Shown here one piece after another: positions 18,256 to 27,438 of a stretch of 64,000 bases of DNA; position 1 is the first letter of the stretch; each line of letters opens with the position of its first letter. Below the pieces are notes generated by a model. That model was not told where the DNA came from, ran no database searches, and worked only from the letters and a program-made list of their open reading frames with translations. The stretch comes from Pelosinus sp. UFO1 (GTDB lineage: Bacteria > Bacillota > Negativicutes > DSM-13327): NCBI RefSeq assembly GCF_000725345.1, contig NZ_CP008852.1, forward strand, positions 2,509,693-2,573,692. The letters are read 5' to 3'. The position numbers were made by a program, and so were the translations under genes.

Positions 18256-18810
18256 CTATAACAATTCCGAGATTACTACTTGCCCTGTAATAACGTCTAT
18301 TACTTCAACAACACGATCCCTAAGCCTAGCAAACGTAGCAAGTCCATCAGGTCGCTTGGACATAGCAGGCGAACCCGGGTTCAAATAGACAATGCCATTA
18401 TGTTTTTCTAATGAGGCCACATGGGTGTGTCCAGTAATAAATAGATCTGCTTTAAACTTGCCTGCCATTTCTCTCTTCGTCTCTTCGTTAAAGTTATGCC
18501 CGTGATTTGCTACGATACGCAATCCATCAACCATAATATATGCATATGGTGATTGAATAGGCATAGTTAGAACCATGCTATCCACATCCGCATCACAATT
18601 GCCACAAGCCGCTATGATTGGGACTGGAGAATTATTTAACAATTCAGCTAGCCGTTTAGGATCATATTCTTTTGGAATATCATTGCGAGGACCATGATAT
18701 AGTATATCTCCAGCATGAATAATAAAATCACATTCGAAAAAATATTTGTTATATATTTTTTCCCAAGTATTCGCACAACCATGGGTATCACTAATAATCC
18801 CAATATTCAT
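18256..18810 (-). CDS. yfcE: YfcE/MJ0936-family metallophosphodiesterase
   Basis: 184 aa calcineurin-like phosphoesterase. Metal-site motifs are all present: SDTHG, HAGDI, GNCDAD, NHGHNF and GHTHV, with the NPGS signature near the C-terminus. The family hydrolyses phosphodiesters in vitro; the physiological substrate is unknown. It is followed closely by hslO. Confidence 0.85.
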   Translation of the reverse strand: MNIGIISDTHGCANTWEKIYNKYFFECDFIIHAGDILYHGPRNDIPKEYDPKRLAELLNNSPVPIIAACGNCDADVDSMVLTMPIQSPYAYIMVDGLRIVANHGHNFNEETKREMAGKFKADLFITGHTHVASLEKHNGIVYLNPGSPAMSKRPDGLATFARLRDRVVEVIDVITGQVVISELL

Positions 18811-18849
18811 TTAATCACCCACTATTTCCTTGGAAATATTTTACTATTT

Positions 18850-19314
18850 TTAGATTTGTTTTAATAAATTAGCCATTTCGATTGCTGTTACTGCAGATTC
18901 AAAACCTTTATTTCCAGCTTTTGTACCAGCGCGTTCAATAGCCTGTTCAATACTTTCCGTAGTAAGTACACCAAAGATAGTAGGAACCCCTGTAGCCATG
19001 CCGACGTGAGCGACTCCTTTGGATACTTCCGAGCAAACATAATCATAGTGAGAAGTGCTACCTCGAATGACTGTACCTAAGCAAATTACGGCATCATACT
19101 TTTTGCTGACGGCCATTTTTTGAGCTACTAGGGGTATTTCAAAGGCCCCTGGAACCCAAAGTACTTCTATATCTTCTTCCTTTACACCGTGTCTTTTAAG
19201 GCCATCCAATGCACCATCTAGCAATTTTGAATTGATAAATTCATTAAACCTTGCAACTACGACACCAATTTTCAGTCCTTCTGCTACTAATTGTCCTTCT
19301 ATAACTCTTATCAT
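18850..19314 (-). CDS. ribH: 6,7-dimethyl-8-ribityllumazine synthase
   Basis: 154 aa. It condenses ribityl-aminouracil with dihydroxybutanone phosphate in riboflavin synthesis and forms 60-mer or pentameric assemblies. Motifs are [33 protein letters not shown] and [11 protein letters not shown], with the catalytic His in the last-but-one segment. It is the last gene of the FMN-controlled rib operon, 3 nt after ribBA. Confidence 0.96.
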   Translation of the reverse strand: MIRVIEGQLVAEGLKIGVVVARFNEFINSKLLDGALDGLKRHGVKEEDIEVLWVPGAFEIPLVAQKMAVSKKYDAVICLGTVIRGSTSHYDYVCSEVSKGVAHVGMATGVPTIFGVLTTESIEQAIERAGTKAGNKGFESAVTAIEMANLLKQI

Positions 19315-19317
19315 TTT

Positions 19318-20526
19318 TTATTCCTCCCCATATTGTTTTAGCATATGTCCTAATTTAGACTTTTTAACTGATAAATAACGCTGGTTAAATTTATTAGCTT
19401 TCATTTCTACTGGCATTCTTTCAGTAATAGTTAAGCCATATCCCTCTAATCCAGCTCTTTTCCTAGGGTTATTCGTCAATAAGCGAATGCTTGATAGACC
19501 TAGATCTACAAGTATCTGAGCACCAATACCATAATCTCTTAAATCTGGCGCAAAGCCTAAAATTTCATTCGCTTCTACGGTATCTTTTCCCTGATCTTGC
19601 AATGCATAGGCACGAATTTTATTGGCAAGACCAATGCCACGGCCTTCCTGCCGCATATACACTAATACTCCTGCTTCTTCTTGGCTGATGCGTTTTAAAG
19701 CACTTTCCAATTGTTCCCCACAATCACAACGTAATGATCCCAAAGCATCGCCTGTTAAGCATTCAGAATGTATGCGTACCATTACATCCTTTTTGCCAGC
19801 TACATCACCTTTTACCAAGGCAATGTGACATTGATTATCTAATTTGCTTTCGTAGGAAATTAAGCGGAAATTGCCATATTTAGTTGGCATTTTTGTTTCT
19901 GCACCACGTATAATAAATGTCTCATTTGCTTTACGATATTTTATCAACTCAGCAATAGTAATAATTTTTAAATTATGCTTAGCAACAAACTCCATTAAGT
20001 CTGGCACTCTAGCCATTGTACCATCTTCATTCATAATTTCGCAAATTACCCCTGCTGGATAACACCCTGCCATTTTGGGCAAATCAACTGCTGCTTCAGT
20101 ATGGCCTGCCCGTCTTAAAACACCACCTTCTACATAGCGTAAGGGGAAAATATGACCAGGTCTTCTAAAATGTTCAGGTAATGCATTCGGATCCAACATT
20201 GTTTTAATCGTCTCTGCTCTCTCATGGGCTGAAATTCCTGTTGTTACAGTATGTGCATCAACAGACACAGTAAAAGCAGTGCAATGATTGTCTGTATTCT
20301 CACATACCATAGCACCAATACCAAGCTCGTCTAATCTAGAGCCAATAACTGGCATACAAATAAGTCCACGTCCATAAGTCGCCATAAAATTAATGGCTTC
20401 AGGGGTAACTTTATCAGCAGCCATTAATAAATCGCCTTCATTTTCCCTATCATCGTCATCTACTACCACAATTATCTTGCCATTTTTTACATCTTCAATT
20501 GCTTCTAAAATAGTATTAAATTTCAT
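19318..20526 (-). CDS. ribBA: Bifunctional DHBP synthase / GTP cyclohydrolase II
   Basis: 402 aa. The N-terminal RibB domain (about 1-200; [11 protein letters not shown] and [11 protein letters not shown]) makes dihydroxybutanone phosphate. The C-terminal RibA domain (about 205-402) has the zinc ligands in [17 protein letters not shown] and the motif [13 protein letters not shown]. Both active sites are complete. The start is ATG 20526 with a GGAGG Shine-Dalgarno; 15 upstream residues were dropped. Within the rib operon it lies 28 nt after ribE. Confidence 0.96.
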   Translation of the reverse strand: MKFNTILEAIEDVKNGKIIVVVDDDDRENEGDLLMAADKVTPEAINFMATYGRGLICMPVIGSRLDELGIGAMVCENTDNHCTAFTVSVDAHTVTTGISAHERAETIKTMLDPNALPEHFRRPGHIFPLRYVEGGVLRRAGHTEAAVDLPKMAGCYPAGVICEIMNEDGTMARVPDLMEFVAKHNLKIITIAELIKYRKANETFIIRGAETKMPTKYGNFRLISYESKLDNQCHIALVKGDVAGKKDVMVRIHSECLTGDALGSLRCDCGEQLESALKRISQEEAGVLVYMRQEGRGIGLANKIRAYALQDQGKDTVEANEILGFAPDLRDYGIGAQILVDLGLSSIRLLTNNPRKRAGLEGYGLTITERMPVEMKANKFNQRYLSVKKSKLGHMLKQYGEE

Positions 20527-20554
20527 TTTTACCTCCAAGTATTTCGACTTATTT

Positions 20555-21214
20555 TTATGATGTGAACCCATTTTGCTGTAAAAAATTCATACTGAGAGTA
20601 CTTGCTTTAGACTGTTTATCAGCAGTCTGTAATCCCAGCAATTTCTCTACATATTTTCCTATTACATCAGCTTCTAGGTTTACAGTGTCACCTGTTTTTT
20701 TAAATCCTAAGGTAGTGACAGATGCACTATGAGGAATCAAAGAAACTGTAAACCAATCTTGTCCATACTCAACAATTGTAAGGCTTATACCATCAATGGC
20801 AATAGAGCCCTTTTTTACGATATAACGCATCACTTCAGGCCCTGCTTCAATTTTTACGATAACAGCATTATCATTAACATCTTTAGCACGAATCATTCCA
20901 ATGCCATCAATATGCCCGCTAACTATATGACCACCAAAACGGTCACCAATGCTAAGAGTCCTCTCAAGATTCACAATTGCTCCGTTTTTTAAACTCGCTA
21001 ACGCAGTACTATCAACTGTTTCCGGCATAACATCAGCAGTAAAACAAGTATTATTATACTCAACTACAGTAAGACATGTTCCATTTACAGCAATACTATC
21101 ACCTAACTTAACATCACTAATGACCTTACTAGCCTGAATTGTTAAACGTACAGATTTAACACCACGGACAATCGCCTTGACTTTACCTAATTCTTCCACA
21201 AGTCCGGTAAACAT
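20555..21214 (-). CDS. ribE: Riboflavin synthase, alpha chain
   Basis: 219 aa. It dismutates two lumazines to riboflavin. The tandem-repeat barrel is clear: repeat 1 starts [10 protein letters not shown] with VNGTCLTVV, and repeat 2 has [12 protein letters not shown] and IDGISLTIV. Its start codon lies 32 nt inside the end of ribD, so translation is coupled. The length is at the upper end of normal because of a polar C-terminal tail. Confidence 0.95.
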   Translation of the reverse strand: MFTGLVEELGKVKAIVRGVKSVRLTIQASKVISDVKLGDSIAVNGTCLTVVEYNNTCFTADVMPETVDSTALASLKNGAIVNLERTLSIGDRFGGHIVSGHIDGIGMIRAKDVNDNAVIVKIEAGPEVMRYIVKKGSIAIDGISLTIVEYGQDWFTVSLIPHSASVTTLGFKKTGDTVNLEADVIGKYVEKLLGLQTADKQSKASTLSMNFLQQNGFTS

Positions 21215-22313
21215 CTCGTCCCTCCCGGTTGCGCATATAGGCGCTAATTAATATATCTTCCCCAACAGATTCTGTTTCTATATCTTCTAGCAAATTTGCC
21301 TTATTAACATCAGCTATTCCTTGACCAGCTATTGGTCCTGGTGCGCTATTACCACCAATAATCTTGGGGGCAATAAACCAATGTACCTTATCAACTAGAT
21401 TGCCCTCTAACACGGAAGCATTAATACTAGCGCCACCTTCAACTAATAAACTAGTAATTTGTCTTTTCCCTAATTCTTTAAATAATAAAGACAAATTAAC
21501 ACCATCTTGTTTGCTCTCAGCTACCAGAACTTCTACGCCACAAGCACGCAAAGCATTGACTCTTTCCCCTGGCGCCTTATCAGTAACGGCAATGATAGTT
21601 TTGGCTAAACCATCTGTTACTACATTAGCCGTCAGAGGTGTTCGTGCCATGCTGTCAACAATCACTCGAGTCGGATTCTTCCCCTGGTACGATAGTCGAG
21701 TCGTCAAACTAGGATTATCGGCTAATACAGTACCAATCCCCACCAGAATTGCATCACAAGTATCTCGTAAGGTATGTACGCGATTTCGCGCAGCAGGCCC
21801 TGTAATCCACTGGGAGTGTCCTGTGTAAGAAGCAATTTTTCCATCTAAAGACATTGCACTTTTCAAATGGACAAAAGGCAATTTTGTGGAGATCCACTTT
21901 ATGAAAACCTCATTTAATTTTGCAGCTTCCCTTGACAGCACACCTTCTACAACTTCAATGCCAGCTTTTCGCAACTTATTAATACCTTGTCCAGCTACTA
22001 AAGGATTTGGATCTACCATCGCGACAATTACTCTCGTAATACCCGCCAAGATTAATGCATCAGCACATGGTCCTGTCCTACCGTGGTGAGAACAAGGTTC
22101 CAGCGTAACATATATAGTTGCCCCCTTCGCCAATTCTCCAGCTTGCTGCAATGCATTAATTTCGGCATGGGGTGTGCCTGCTTGCTTATGCCATCCCTGT
22201 CCCACAACTCGTCCTTCCCGTACAATTACAGCCCCAACCATAGGATTTGGACTTGTCCGGCCAGTAGCGTATTGAGCCAAAGATAGCGCCTGCCTCATAT
22301 ACTCTTCATCCAT
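21183..22313 (-). CDS. ribD: Bifunctional riboflavin deaminase/reductase
   Basis: 376 aa. The N-terminal deaminase domain (1-145) has the zinc site H-A-E (TPHAEINAL) and PCSHHGRTGPC. The C-terminal reductase (150-376) has KSAMSLDGKIA, GIGTVLADNPSLT and LLVEGGASI. The start is ATG 22313 (MDEEYMRQ) behind GGAGGGG; an in-frame TTG five codons earlier overlaps that Shine-Dalgarno. It is the first gene of ribD-ribE-ribBA-ribH, directly downstream of the FMN riboswitch terminator. Confidence 0.95.
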   Translation of the reverse strand: MDEEYMRQALSLAQYATGRTSPNPMVGAVIVREGRVVGQGWHKQAGTPHAEINALQQAGELAKGATIYVTLEPCSHHGRTGPCADALILAGITRVIVAMVDPNPLVAGQGINKLRKAGIEVVEGVLSREAAKLNEVFIKWISTKLPFVHLKSAMSLDGKIASYTGHSQWITGPAARNRVHTLRDTCDAILVGIGTVLADNPSLTTRLSYQGKNPTRVIVDSMARTPLTANVVTDGLAKTIIAVTDKAPGERVNALRACGVEVLVAESKQDGVNLSLLFKELGKRQITSLLVEGGASINASVLEGNLVDKVHWFIAPKIIGGNSAPGPIAGQGIADVNKANLLEDIETESVGEDILISAYMRNREGRDVYRTCGRIR

Positions 22314-22324
22314 AATTGACCCCT

Positions 22325-22374
22325 CCAAAAAAATTAGGCTGTTAAAAAAGTTTAATACTTTTTAACAGCCTAAT
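22325..22374 (-). terminator. Regulatory terminator between FMN aptamer and ribD
   Basis: A long stem (22333-22374, arms ATTAGGCTGTTAAAAA / TTTTTAACAGCCTAAT) is followed by seven T on the minus strand, ending about 12 nt before ribD. A second hairpin, 22399-22424 (nine pairs incl. one G-U), sits between it and the aptamer. The layout indicates control by transcription termination. Confidence 0.88.
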
Positions 22375-22428
22375 AGAACATTAGAAAAATGCAATAGCTA
22401 TTAAGCCTTATCAAAGACTTAATAATAA

Positions 22429-22556
22429 CCTTTTTCCATCCAGACTATACTGTCGGCTCCGGAATTCCACCGGATCAGCCATACGGCTCGCGGGCTAATC
22501 ACCGCCGGTAAGGAGTTAAAAGATTTCTCTTTTTCACCTTGCCCCAAAGGCTCCTT
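22429..22556 (-). promoter_or_regulatory. FMN riboswitch (RFN element)
   Basis: The minus strand carries the conserved RFN blocks in order: GGAGCCTTTGGGGCAAGGTG, CCGGCGGTGAT, AGCCCGCGA, GGATCCGGTG-like, and CCGACAGTATAGTCTGGATG. FMN binding should favour the downstream terminator and switch off riboflavin synthesis. Confidence 0.97.
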
Positions 22557-22570
22557 ATTCAATTATGTAT

Positions 22571-22599
22571 ATGTTACCAGTATTCATGAAAATAATCAA
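22571..22599 (-). promoter_or_regulatory. Candidate promoter of the rib operon
   Basis: TTGATT, 17-nt spacer, TAACAT on the minus strand, overlapping the end of rpe. Predicted transcripts would start about 8 nt before the FMN aptamer. The -10 is weak. Confidence 0.4.
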
Positions 22600-23243
22600 G
22601 TGCCTTTAATTTCAAAAATTGCTTTTTTAATATCTTCTGATTGGTATACAGCAGATCCTGCGACCAAAATTGTAGCACCAGCAGCTATTACCTGGCGAGC
22701 AGTTACAGCATTAATTCCACCGTCAACTTGGATCTCTACAGCTAAATTCCTTTCGGAAATCATAGATTTTAACCTAGTAATTTTATCAAGCATGCTTGGA
22801 ATAAATTTTTGGCCACCAAATCCAGGATTTACGGTCATTAATAACACCATATCTACTTCACTAAGCACTTCTTCAATTACCGAAAGTGGCGTAGAGGGGT
22901 TAAGAGATACCCCAGCTTTTAGCCCATGCTCTTTGATGGTCTGCAAAACTCTATGTAAATGAGGGGCTGTTTCAACATGAATTGTTAAGAGATCAGCACC
23001 TGCTTTTGCAAACGCTTCAACAAAATCTTGCGGATTGCTCACCATAAGATGAACATCGAAAAATAATTTAGATACTTTGCGAATTGCCGCAACAACAGGA
23101 GGACCAAATGTAATATTAGGTACAAAATGTCCATCCATTATGTCAATATGAAGCATATCCGCACCTGCTACTTCTACTCGTTTTATTTCTTCAGCTAATT
23201 TAGAAAAGTCAGCTGAAAGAATTGATGGTGCTATTTTAATCAT
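22596..23243 (-). CDS. rpe: Ribulose-phosphate 3-epimerase
   Basis: 215 aa TIM barrel that interconverts ribulose-5-phosphate and xylulose-5-phosphate. Signatures are APSILSADF, the metal ligands in [10 protein letters not shown] (Asp and His), [17 protein letters not shown] and VDGGIN. It lies 3 nt after rsgA, the usual rsgA-rpe order in Firmicutes, and ends the long kinase/wall-growth operon. Confidence 0.96.
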   Translation of the reverse strand: MIKIAPSILSADFSKLAEEIKRVEVAGADMLHIDIMDGHFVPNITFGPPVVAAIRKVSKLFFDVHLMVSNPQDFVEAFAKAGADLLTIHVETAPHLHRVLQTIKEHGLKAGVSLNPSTPLSVIEEVLSEVDMVLLMTVNPGFGGQKFIPSMLDKITRLKSMISERNLAVEIQVDGGINAVTARQVIAAGATILVAGSAVYQSEDIKKAIFEIKGT

Positions 23244-23246
23244 AAT

Positions 23247-24122
23247 TTAAAATCCTTTCTTTTTTTCCTGAATTTCTGATAGTATTTCAATATATGAATT
23301 ATACCGCTGTTCATTAATACGCCCCTCTAATACTGCCTGTTTTATAGCACATTGGGGTTCTTTCATATGCAGACAAGTATTAAATTTGCATTCCTGTACA
23401 ATTGCTGCTATTTCGGGAAAATAATACATAAGATCATTTTTTTTCACATCATCAAACTCGGTAAAACTAAAACCAGGCGTGTCGACAACAAAGCCACCGG
23501 TAGTTAATGGTAACAGCTCTGCAAAGCGAGTCGTGTGCTTACCGCGACCAATTTTTTCACTAACTTCGCCTGTTACTAGTGTAAGCCCCTCTTCAATTGT
23601 ATTTAAAATCGTGGATTTGCCAGCCCCTGAGGGACCGGCAAATACGCTAATTTTATCAGAAAGGGCATCTCGTAATTCCCTAATACCAATTCCCAATTTA
23701 GCAGATAATGTAATAACCGTATAACCAATACTGCGGTACAATGCAAGAAGAGGTTCTAATTCTTGCATATCCGCCAAATCAGTTTTATTAATACAGATGA
23801 TTATATCTAAGTCCGACATTTCTGCCAGAACTAGAAATCGATCTACTAAAACTGCATTAATATTTGGATTTACTGCAGCAAAGGTAACAATAACTTGATC
23901 TATATTTGCAATCATTGGTCTTTTCAACATGCTACGGCGAGGTAATATTTTTTCAATTATCCCTTTATCATTTTCAGTAACATCATATTCAACTTCATCG
24001 CCTACTAAAAGTGAAAACCGTTCTTTTTTAAAGCGTCCTCGCAAAGTGCACATAATCACCTTGTCATTTGTTTTCACATAATAAAAACTATTATATGTTT
24101 TTAGTATCACCCCATGCTGCAC
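23247..24122 (-). CDS. rsgA: Ribosome small subunit-dependent GTPase A
   Basis: 291 aa, circularly permuted GTPase in 30S maturation. It has an N-terminal OB fold (about 1-70), then G4 NKTD, G1 GPSGAGKST and G3 DTPG in permuted order. The C-terminal zinc domain is CKFNTCLHMKEPQC. It lies 12 nt downstream of prkC; in B. subtilis the homologue also follows prpC-prkC and is a PrkC substrate, which is family knowledge rather than something visible here. Confidence 0.95.
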   Translation of the reverse strand: MQHGVILKTYNSFYYVKTNDKVIMCTLRGRFKKERFSLLVGDEVEYDVTENDKGIIEKILPRRSMLKRPMIANIDQVIVTFAAVNPNINAVLVDRFLVLAEMSDLDIIICINKTDLADMQELEPLLALYRSIGYTVITLSAKLGIGIRELRDALSDKISVFAGPSGAGKSTILNTIEEGLTLVTGEVSEKIGRGKHTTRFAELLPLTTGGFVVDTPGFSFTEFDDVKKNDLMYYFPEIAAIVQECKFNTCLHMKEPQCAIKQAVLEGRINEQRYNSYIEILSEIQEKKKGF

Positions 24123-24134
24123 TTGCTATGCCTC

Positions 24135-26009
24135 CTATATTGTTTGCTCTTGCAACAATACACCATTAATATACACTTGTACTCTAACTTGGCCTACACC
24201 ATCCACGGTTTTTTCAACCTTATCACCAGGCTTATGGACATTTTCATAAACAACACGTCGGCCATTTGTATCAGTTAAAACAACTTGGACTGCCTGGCGA
24301 GTGGCACCTTCAGGTACTGTTATTTGCACAACCGCTTTTTTAGTTGCACTACCGCCGCCTTTTGCTACTATGAAATCTACCGAAGCACCCTCTGTAATTT
24401 CCGCTGAAGGACTAGGATTTTGTCCAATAATAGTCCCAATTGGATACTTATCGCTAACTTCTTCAGTTACTTTACCCACTTTTAGTTTTAGACTCTCAAT
24501 TTGGGTGTTTACCGTATTTATCGGCGTACCACGAAAATCAGGTAAGGCAAATTTACGTGGACCAGCACCTTTACTTATAACAAGATCAACCGTAGAATTC
24601 TTATTGACTTGAGCCGGAGGGCGTGGCTGCTGATTAATAATTGTATCCGCTGGAACGTCAGCGTTAAACTGTTCATCAATTCTTCCTACGACTAAACCAG
24701 CATTTTTAATTTGCAGTTCTGCATCCCTTCGGCTGAGTCCTCTAAGATCAGGCACTATAGTAATCTCACCACCCTTGCTAATAACAAGATTAACCATACG
24801 CTGCTCTTTTACTACTGTATTTGCCTCTGGATATTGAGAAATGACGTTTCCAGCTGGTACTTTATCACTAAATGATTCTGATACTGTGACACGCAAGTTC
24901 TGCCCTGTTAAAATACTGCGGGCAACTTCTACTTGTTTGCCAACAACATTTGCAACGGTAACATCATTATTGCTCCAAAACTTACCAAAAGCAAAAAAAG
25001 CACCTATCATAAAGCCAAATAATAATAGCAATATTAAGCCCCATACTCGCTTCTTGGATTTATTACTTCTCGTTAAACTATTATTCTCTGGTTCGGCCCC
25101 AACCATATTTGCCTTGTTAGAAATGGGTTCCTCTATGCGTGGTAGTATCTGAGTAGGGAAATCCCCTCTTGACAGACGGCGGGTATGGTCATCCCTAAAA
25201 TAGTTTTGTACTGATTTTAAGTCAGCAATCATCTCGCTAATGTCAAATCGATTCGCTACATCTTTTGCCATTGCCTTAAGAACAATCGCCTCCAACAAAG
25301 GTGGAACTTCTGGTTTTAGTTCCCGTATAGGACGTGGTTCTTCTTGTAAATGTTTCAAAGCAATGCTGATTGGCGTTTCGCCATTAAAGGGTACTGTTCC
25401 CGTCAGCATTTCATAAAGAACAACACCTAATGAATAAATATCTGACTTCGCCCCAACCACTGTTCCTTTTGCCTGTTCAGGAGAAAAGTAATGTACTGAT
25501 CCTATTATTGTTGAAGTATGATGCATCGTAGCTGAGCTTACTGCTCTTGCAATACCAAAGTCAGTCACTTTTATACGCCCAGCGCGAGTCATAAGTATGT
25601 TATGAGGTTTTATATCACAATGTACTAAATTATTCTGATGCGCGTGTTCTAATGCTTCAGCGATATCTGCGGCAATCCGAACTGCCATTTCTATAGGCAG
25701 TGGTTCTCGTAAAATACGTTCTTTAAGAGTTTCACCTGATATATATTCCATAACAATATAGTGTACATCTTCATCTTTTCCGACATCATAGATATTTACA
25801 ATATTGTGATGAGATAAACGAGCTGCTGCTTGCGCTTCACGCCTAAAACGGGTCACAAATTCTTCGTCATTTGCAAATTGTGAACGTAAAACTTTAACTG
25901 CTACAGAGCGATCTAACAGTTTATCATGTGCCCTATAAACATCAGCCATTCCACCGCCACCAATATGCTCCAAAACAGTATATCTCTTATCAAGAGTTCG
26001 ATTAATCAT
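24135..26009 (-). CDS. prkC: PASTA-domain Ser/Thr protein kinase (PrkC/Stk)
   Basis: 624 aa, single-pass membrane kinase sensing cell-wall fragments. Kinase domain 1-270: GGGGMADVY loop (17-25), Lys39, catalytic HCDIKPHN (130-137) and DFG (150-152). The residue before the catalytic Asp is Cys131, not the Arg of HRD kinases. A juxtamembrane linker and one helix (about 325-345) precede three PASTA repeats and a C-terminal beta-rich domain of about 75 residues. The start is ATG 26009 with GGGGGTGAT 7 nt upstream; the longer frame would overlap pbpA. Confidence 0.93.
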   Translation of the reverse strand: MINRTLDKRYTVLEHIGGGGMADVYRAHDKLLDRSVAVKVLRSQFANDEEFVTRFRREAQAAARLSHHNIVNIYDVGKDEDVHYIVMEYISGETLKERILREPLPIEMAVRIAADIAEALEHAHQNNLVHCDIKPHNILMTRAGRIKVTDFGIARAVSSATMHHTSTIIGSVHYFSPEQAKGTVVGAKSDIYSLGVVLYEMLTGTVPFNGETPISIALKHLQEEPRPIRELKPEVPPLLEAIVLKAMAKDVANRFDISEMIADLKSVQNYFRDDHTRRLSRGDFPTQILPRIEEPISNKANMVGAEPENNSLTRSNKSKKRVWGLILLLLFGFMIGAFFAFGKFWSNNDVTVANVVGKQVEVARSILTGQNLRVTVSESFSDKVPAGNVISQYPEANTVVKEQRMVNLVISKGGEITIVPDLRGLSRRDAELQIKNAGLVVGRIDEQFNADVPADTIINQQPRPPAQVNKNSTVDLVISKGAGPRKFALPDFRGTPINTVNTQIESLKLKVGKVTEEVSDKYPIGTIIGQNPSPSAEITEGASVDFIVAKGGGSATKKAVVQITVPEGATRQAVQVVLTDTNGRRVVYENVHKPGDKVEKTVDGVGQVRVQVYINGVLLQEQTI

Positions 26010-26025
26010 GTGAACCATCACCCCC

Positions 26026-27438
26026 TTATTGTAATGCTGCCCTAAACACTTGACGGGCAATTGGCGCTGCAATGCTTCCCCCATAACCAGCATTTTCAAC
26101 AATTACCGCAATTGCAATTTGCGGATTATCTGCTGGTGCGAAACCAATGAACCAAGCATGTGAATCCCCCTGAGCATTTTCTGCGGTACCAGTTTTACCA
26201 GCTACTTTTATACCTGGTAAAGAAGCTGATTTACCTGTACCACTTTCAACAACTTTGACCATCATTTTACTAATATCCTCAGCTAATTGAGGGCTAGTCA
26301 CAGTAAGCCATTCTTCCTGAGAATATGATTTAATTACAGTACCATCAGGATCCGTTATCTTATCTACAAGATATGGCTTCATAATTACCCCCTTATTAGC
26401 AAAACTACTTGCTAGCATAGCCATCCGCAAAGGTGTAACCAATAAACTGCCCTGGCCAATGCCCGTTTGTGCTAAATCTCCGTTGCCCAACGAAGAAAAA
26501 TTCGGCAAATGAGAAGTAGCTTCTTGCAACTCTTGAGTGACAGGTTGTTTAAAACCAAATCGCTCAAAGGCATTCGCCATTTTGCTGCGTCCTAATTCTA
26601 AAGATATGGTACCAAAAAATACGTTAGACGAGACGGCTAATGCTTCAGCCAAGTTAATCTTACCATAGGACTCTAAATGACTTTCTTGCAAAGTATAATC
26701 TGGTGGTATCTTTAAAATACCCTCACAATCTATGGTTCTATTTAGGTCTATTACCTTCTCTTTTAATGCTGCCTCGGCAATCATAACTTTAATCGTAGAG
26801 CCAGGCGGATATAATCCCTGAGTCACCCGATTTAGTAAAGGACTATTTCCATCCGTGGAAATACTTTTCCACTCCTGGTCAATTTGATTAGGATCAAAAC
26901 TAGGTTTACTTACCGTGGCTAAGATTGCTCCCGTACGAGGATTTATCGCAATTACAGCTCCACGATGATTTCCTAGTGCTTTGTAAGCAATTTCTTGCAG
27001 TTTAACATCCAAGGTTAATACTACATTATTACCTGCCTTATTGGCAAATAAATGGCTGATTGCTCCTAAATGAGCCATTGCGTTATTACTCCCTGTTAGG
27101 TACGTATTGTAAGTACTCTCAATACCGCTTTTACCATAGGTTACACTATCATAGCCCACTACTTGGGCAGTAGTAACTTTATAGGGATATTTTCGATTAA
27201 ATGTTTCTCCTTCTTTTTGACTTAACGCCAACTTCTCACCATTTCTATCTAGGATCATACCATAGGGAATCATGCGAGCAGTTTCATTCGTTCGCCGATT
27301 TAGCGGATGAGTTGCTAAAAACTCACTCTGGATTACTTGTATATAGGACAAATAGATTAATAAAATAAGTAATAGACTCATCAACCCATAAGCTACTCTA
27401 CGTATGTTATTAGCTATCTCATTCATATCATTTCGCAT
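26026..27438 (-). CDS. pbpA: Class B penicillin-binding protein, PbpA-type transpeptidase
   Basis: 470 aa. An N-terminal anchor (14-34) and a short pedestal domain precede the transpeptidase with SxxK in PGSTIK (Ser214, Lys217), SSN (270-272) and KTGTAE (415-420). It is shorter than FtsI, as is typical of the PbpA proteins encoded next to RodA/FtsW and PASTA kinases. Its start overlaps the SEDS gene by 11 nt, so polymerase and crosslinker are made together. Confidence 0.93.
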   Translation of the reverse strand: MRNDMNEIANNIRRVAYGLMSLLLILLIYLSYIQVIQSEFLATHPLNRRTNETARMIPYGMILDRNGEKLALSQKEGETFNRKYPYKVTTAQVVGYDSVTYGKSGIESTYNTYLTGSNNAMAHLGAISHLFANKAGNNVVLTLDVKLQEIAYKALGNHRGAVIAINPRTGAILATVSKPSFDPNQIDQEWKSISTDGNSPLLNRVTQGLYPPGSTIKVMIAEAALKEKVIDLNRTIDCEGILKIPPDYTLQESHLESYGKINLAEALAVSSNVFFGTISLELGRSKMANAFERFGFKQPVTQELQEATSHLPNFSSLGNGDLAQTGIGQGSLLVTPLRMAMLASSFANKGVIMKPYLVDKITDPDGTVIKSYSQEEWLTVTSPQLAEDISKMMVKVVESGTGKSASLPGIKVAGKTGTAENAQGDSHAWFIGFAPADNPQIAIAVIVENAGYGGSIAAPIARQVFRAALQ

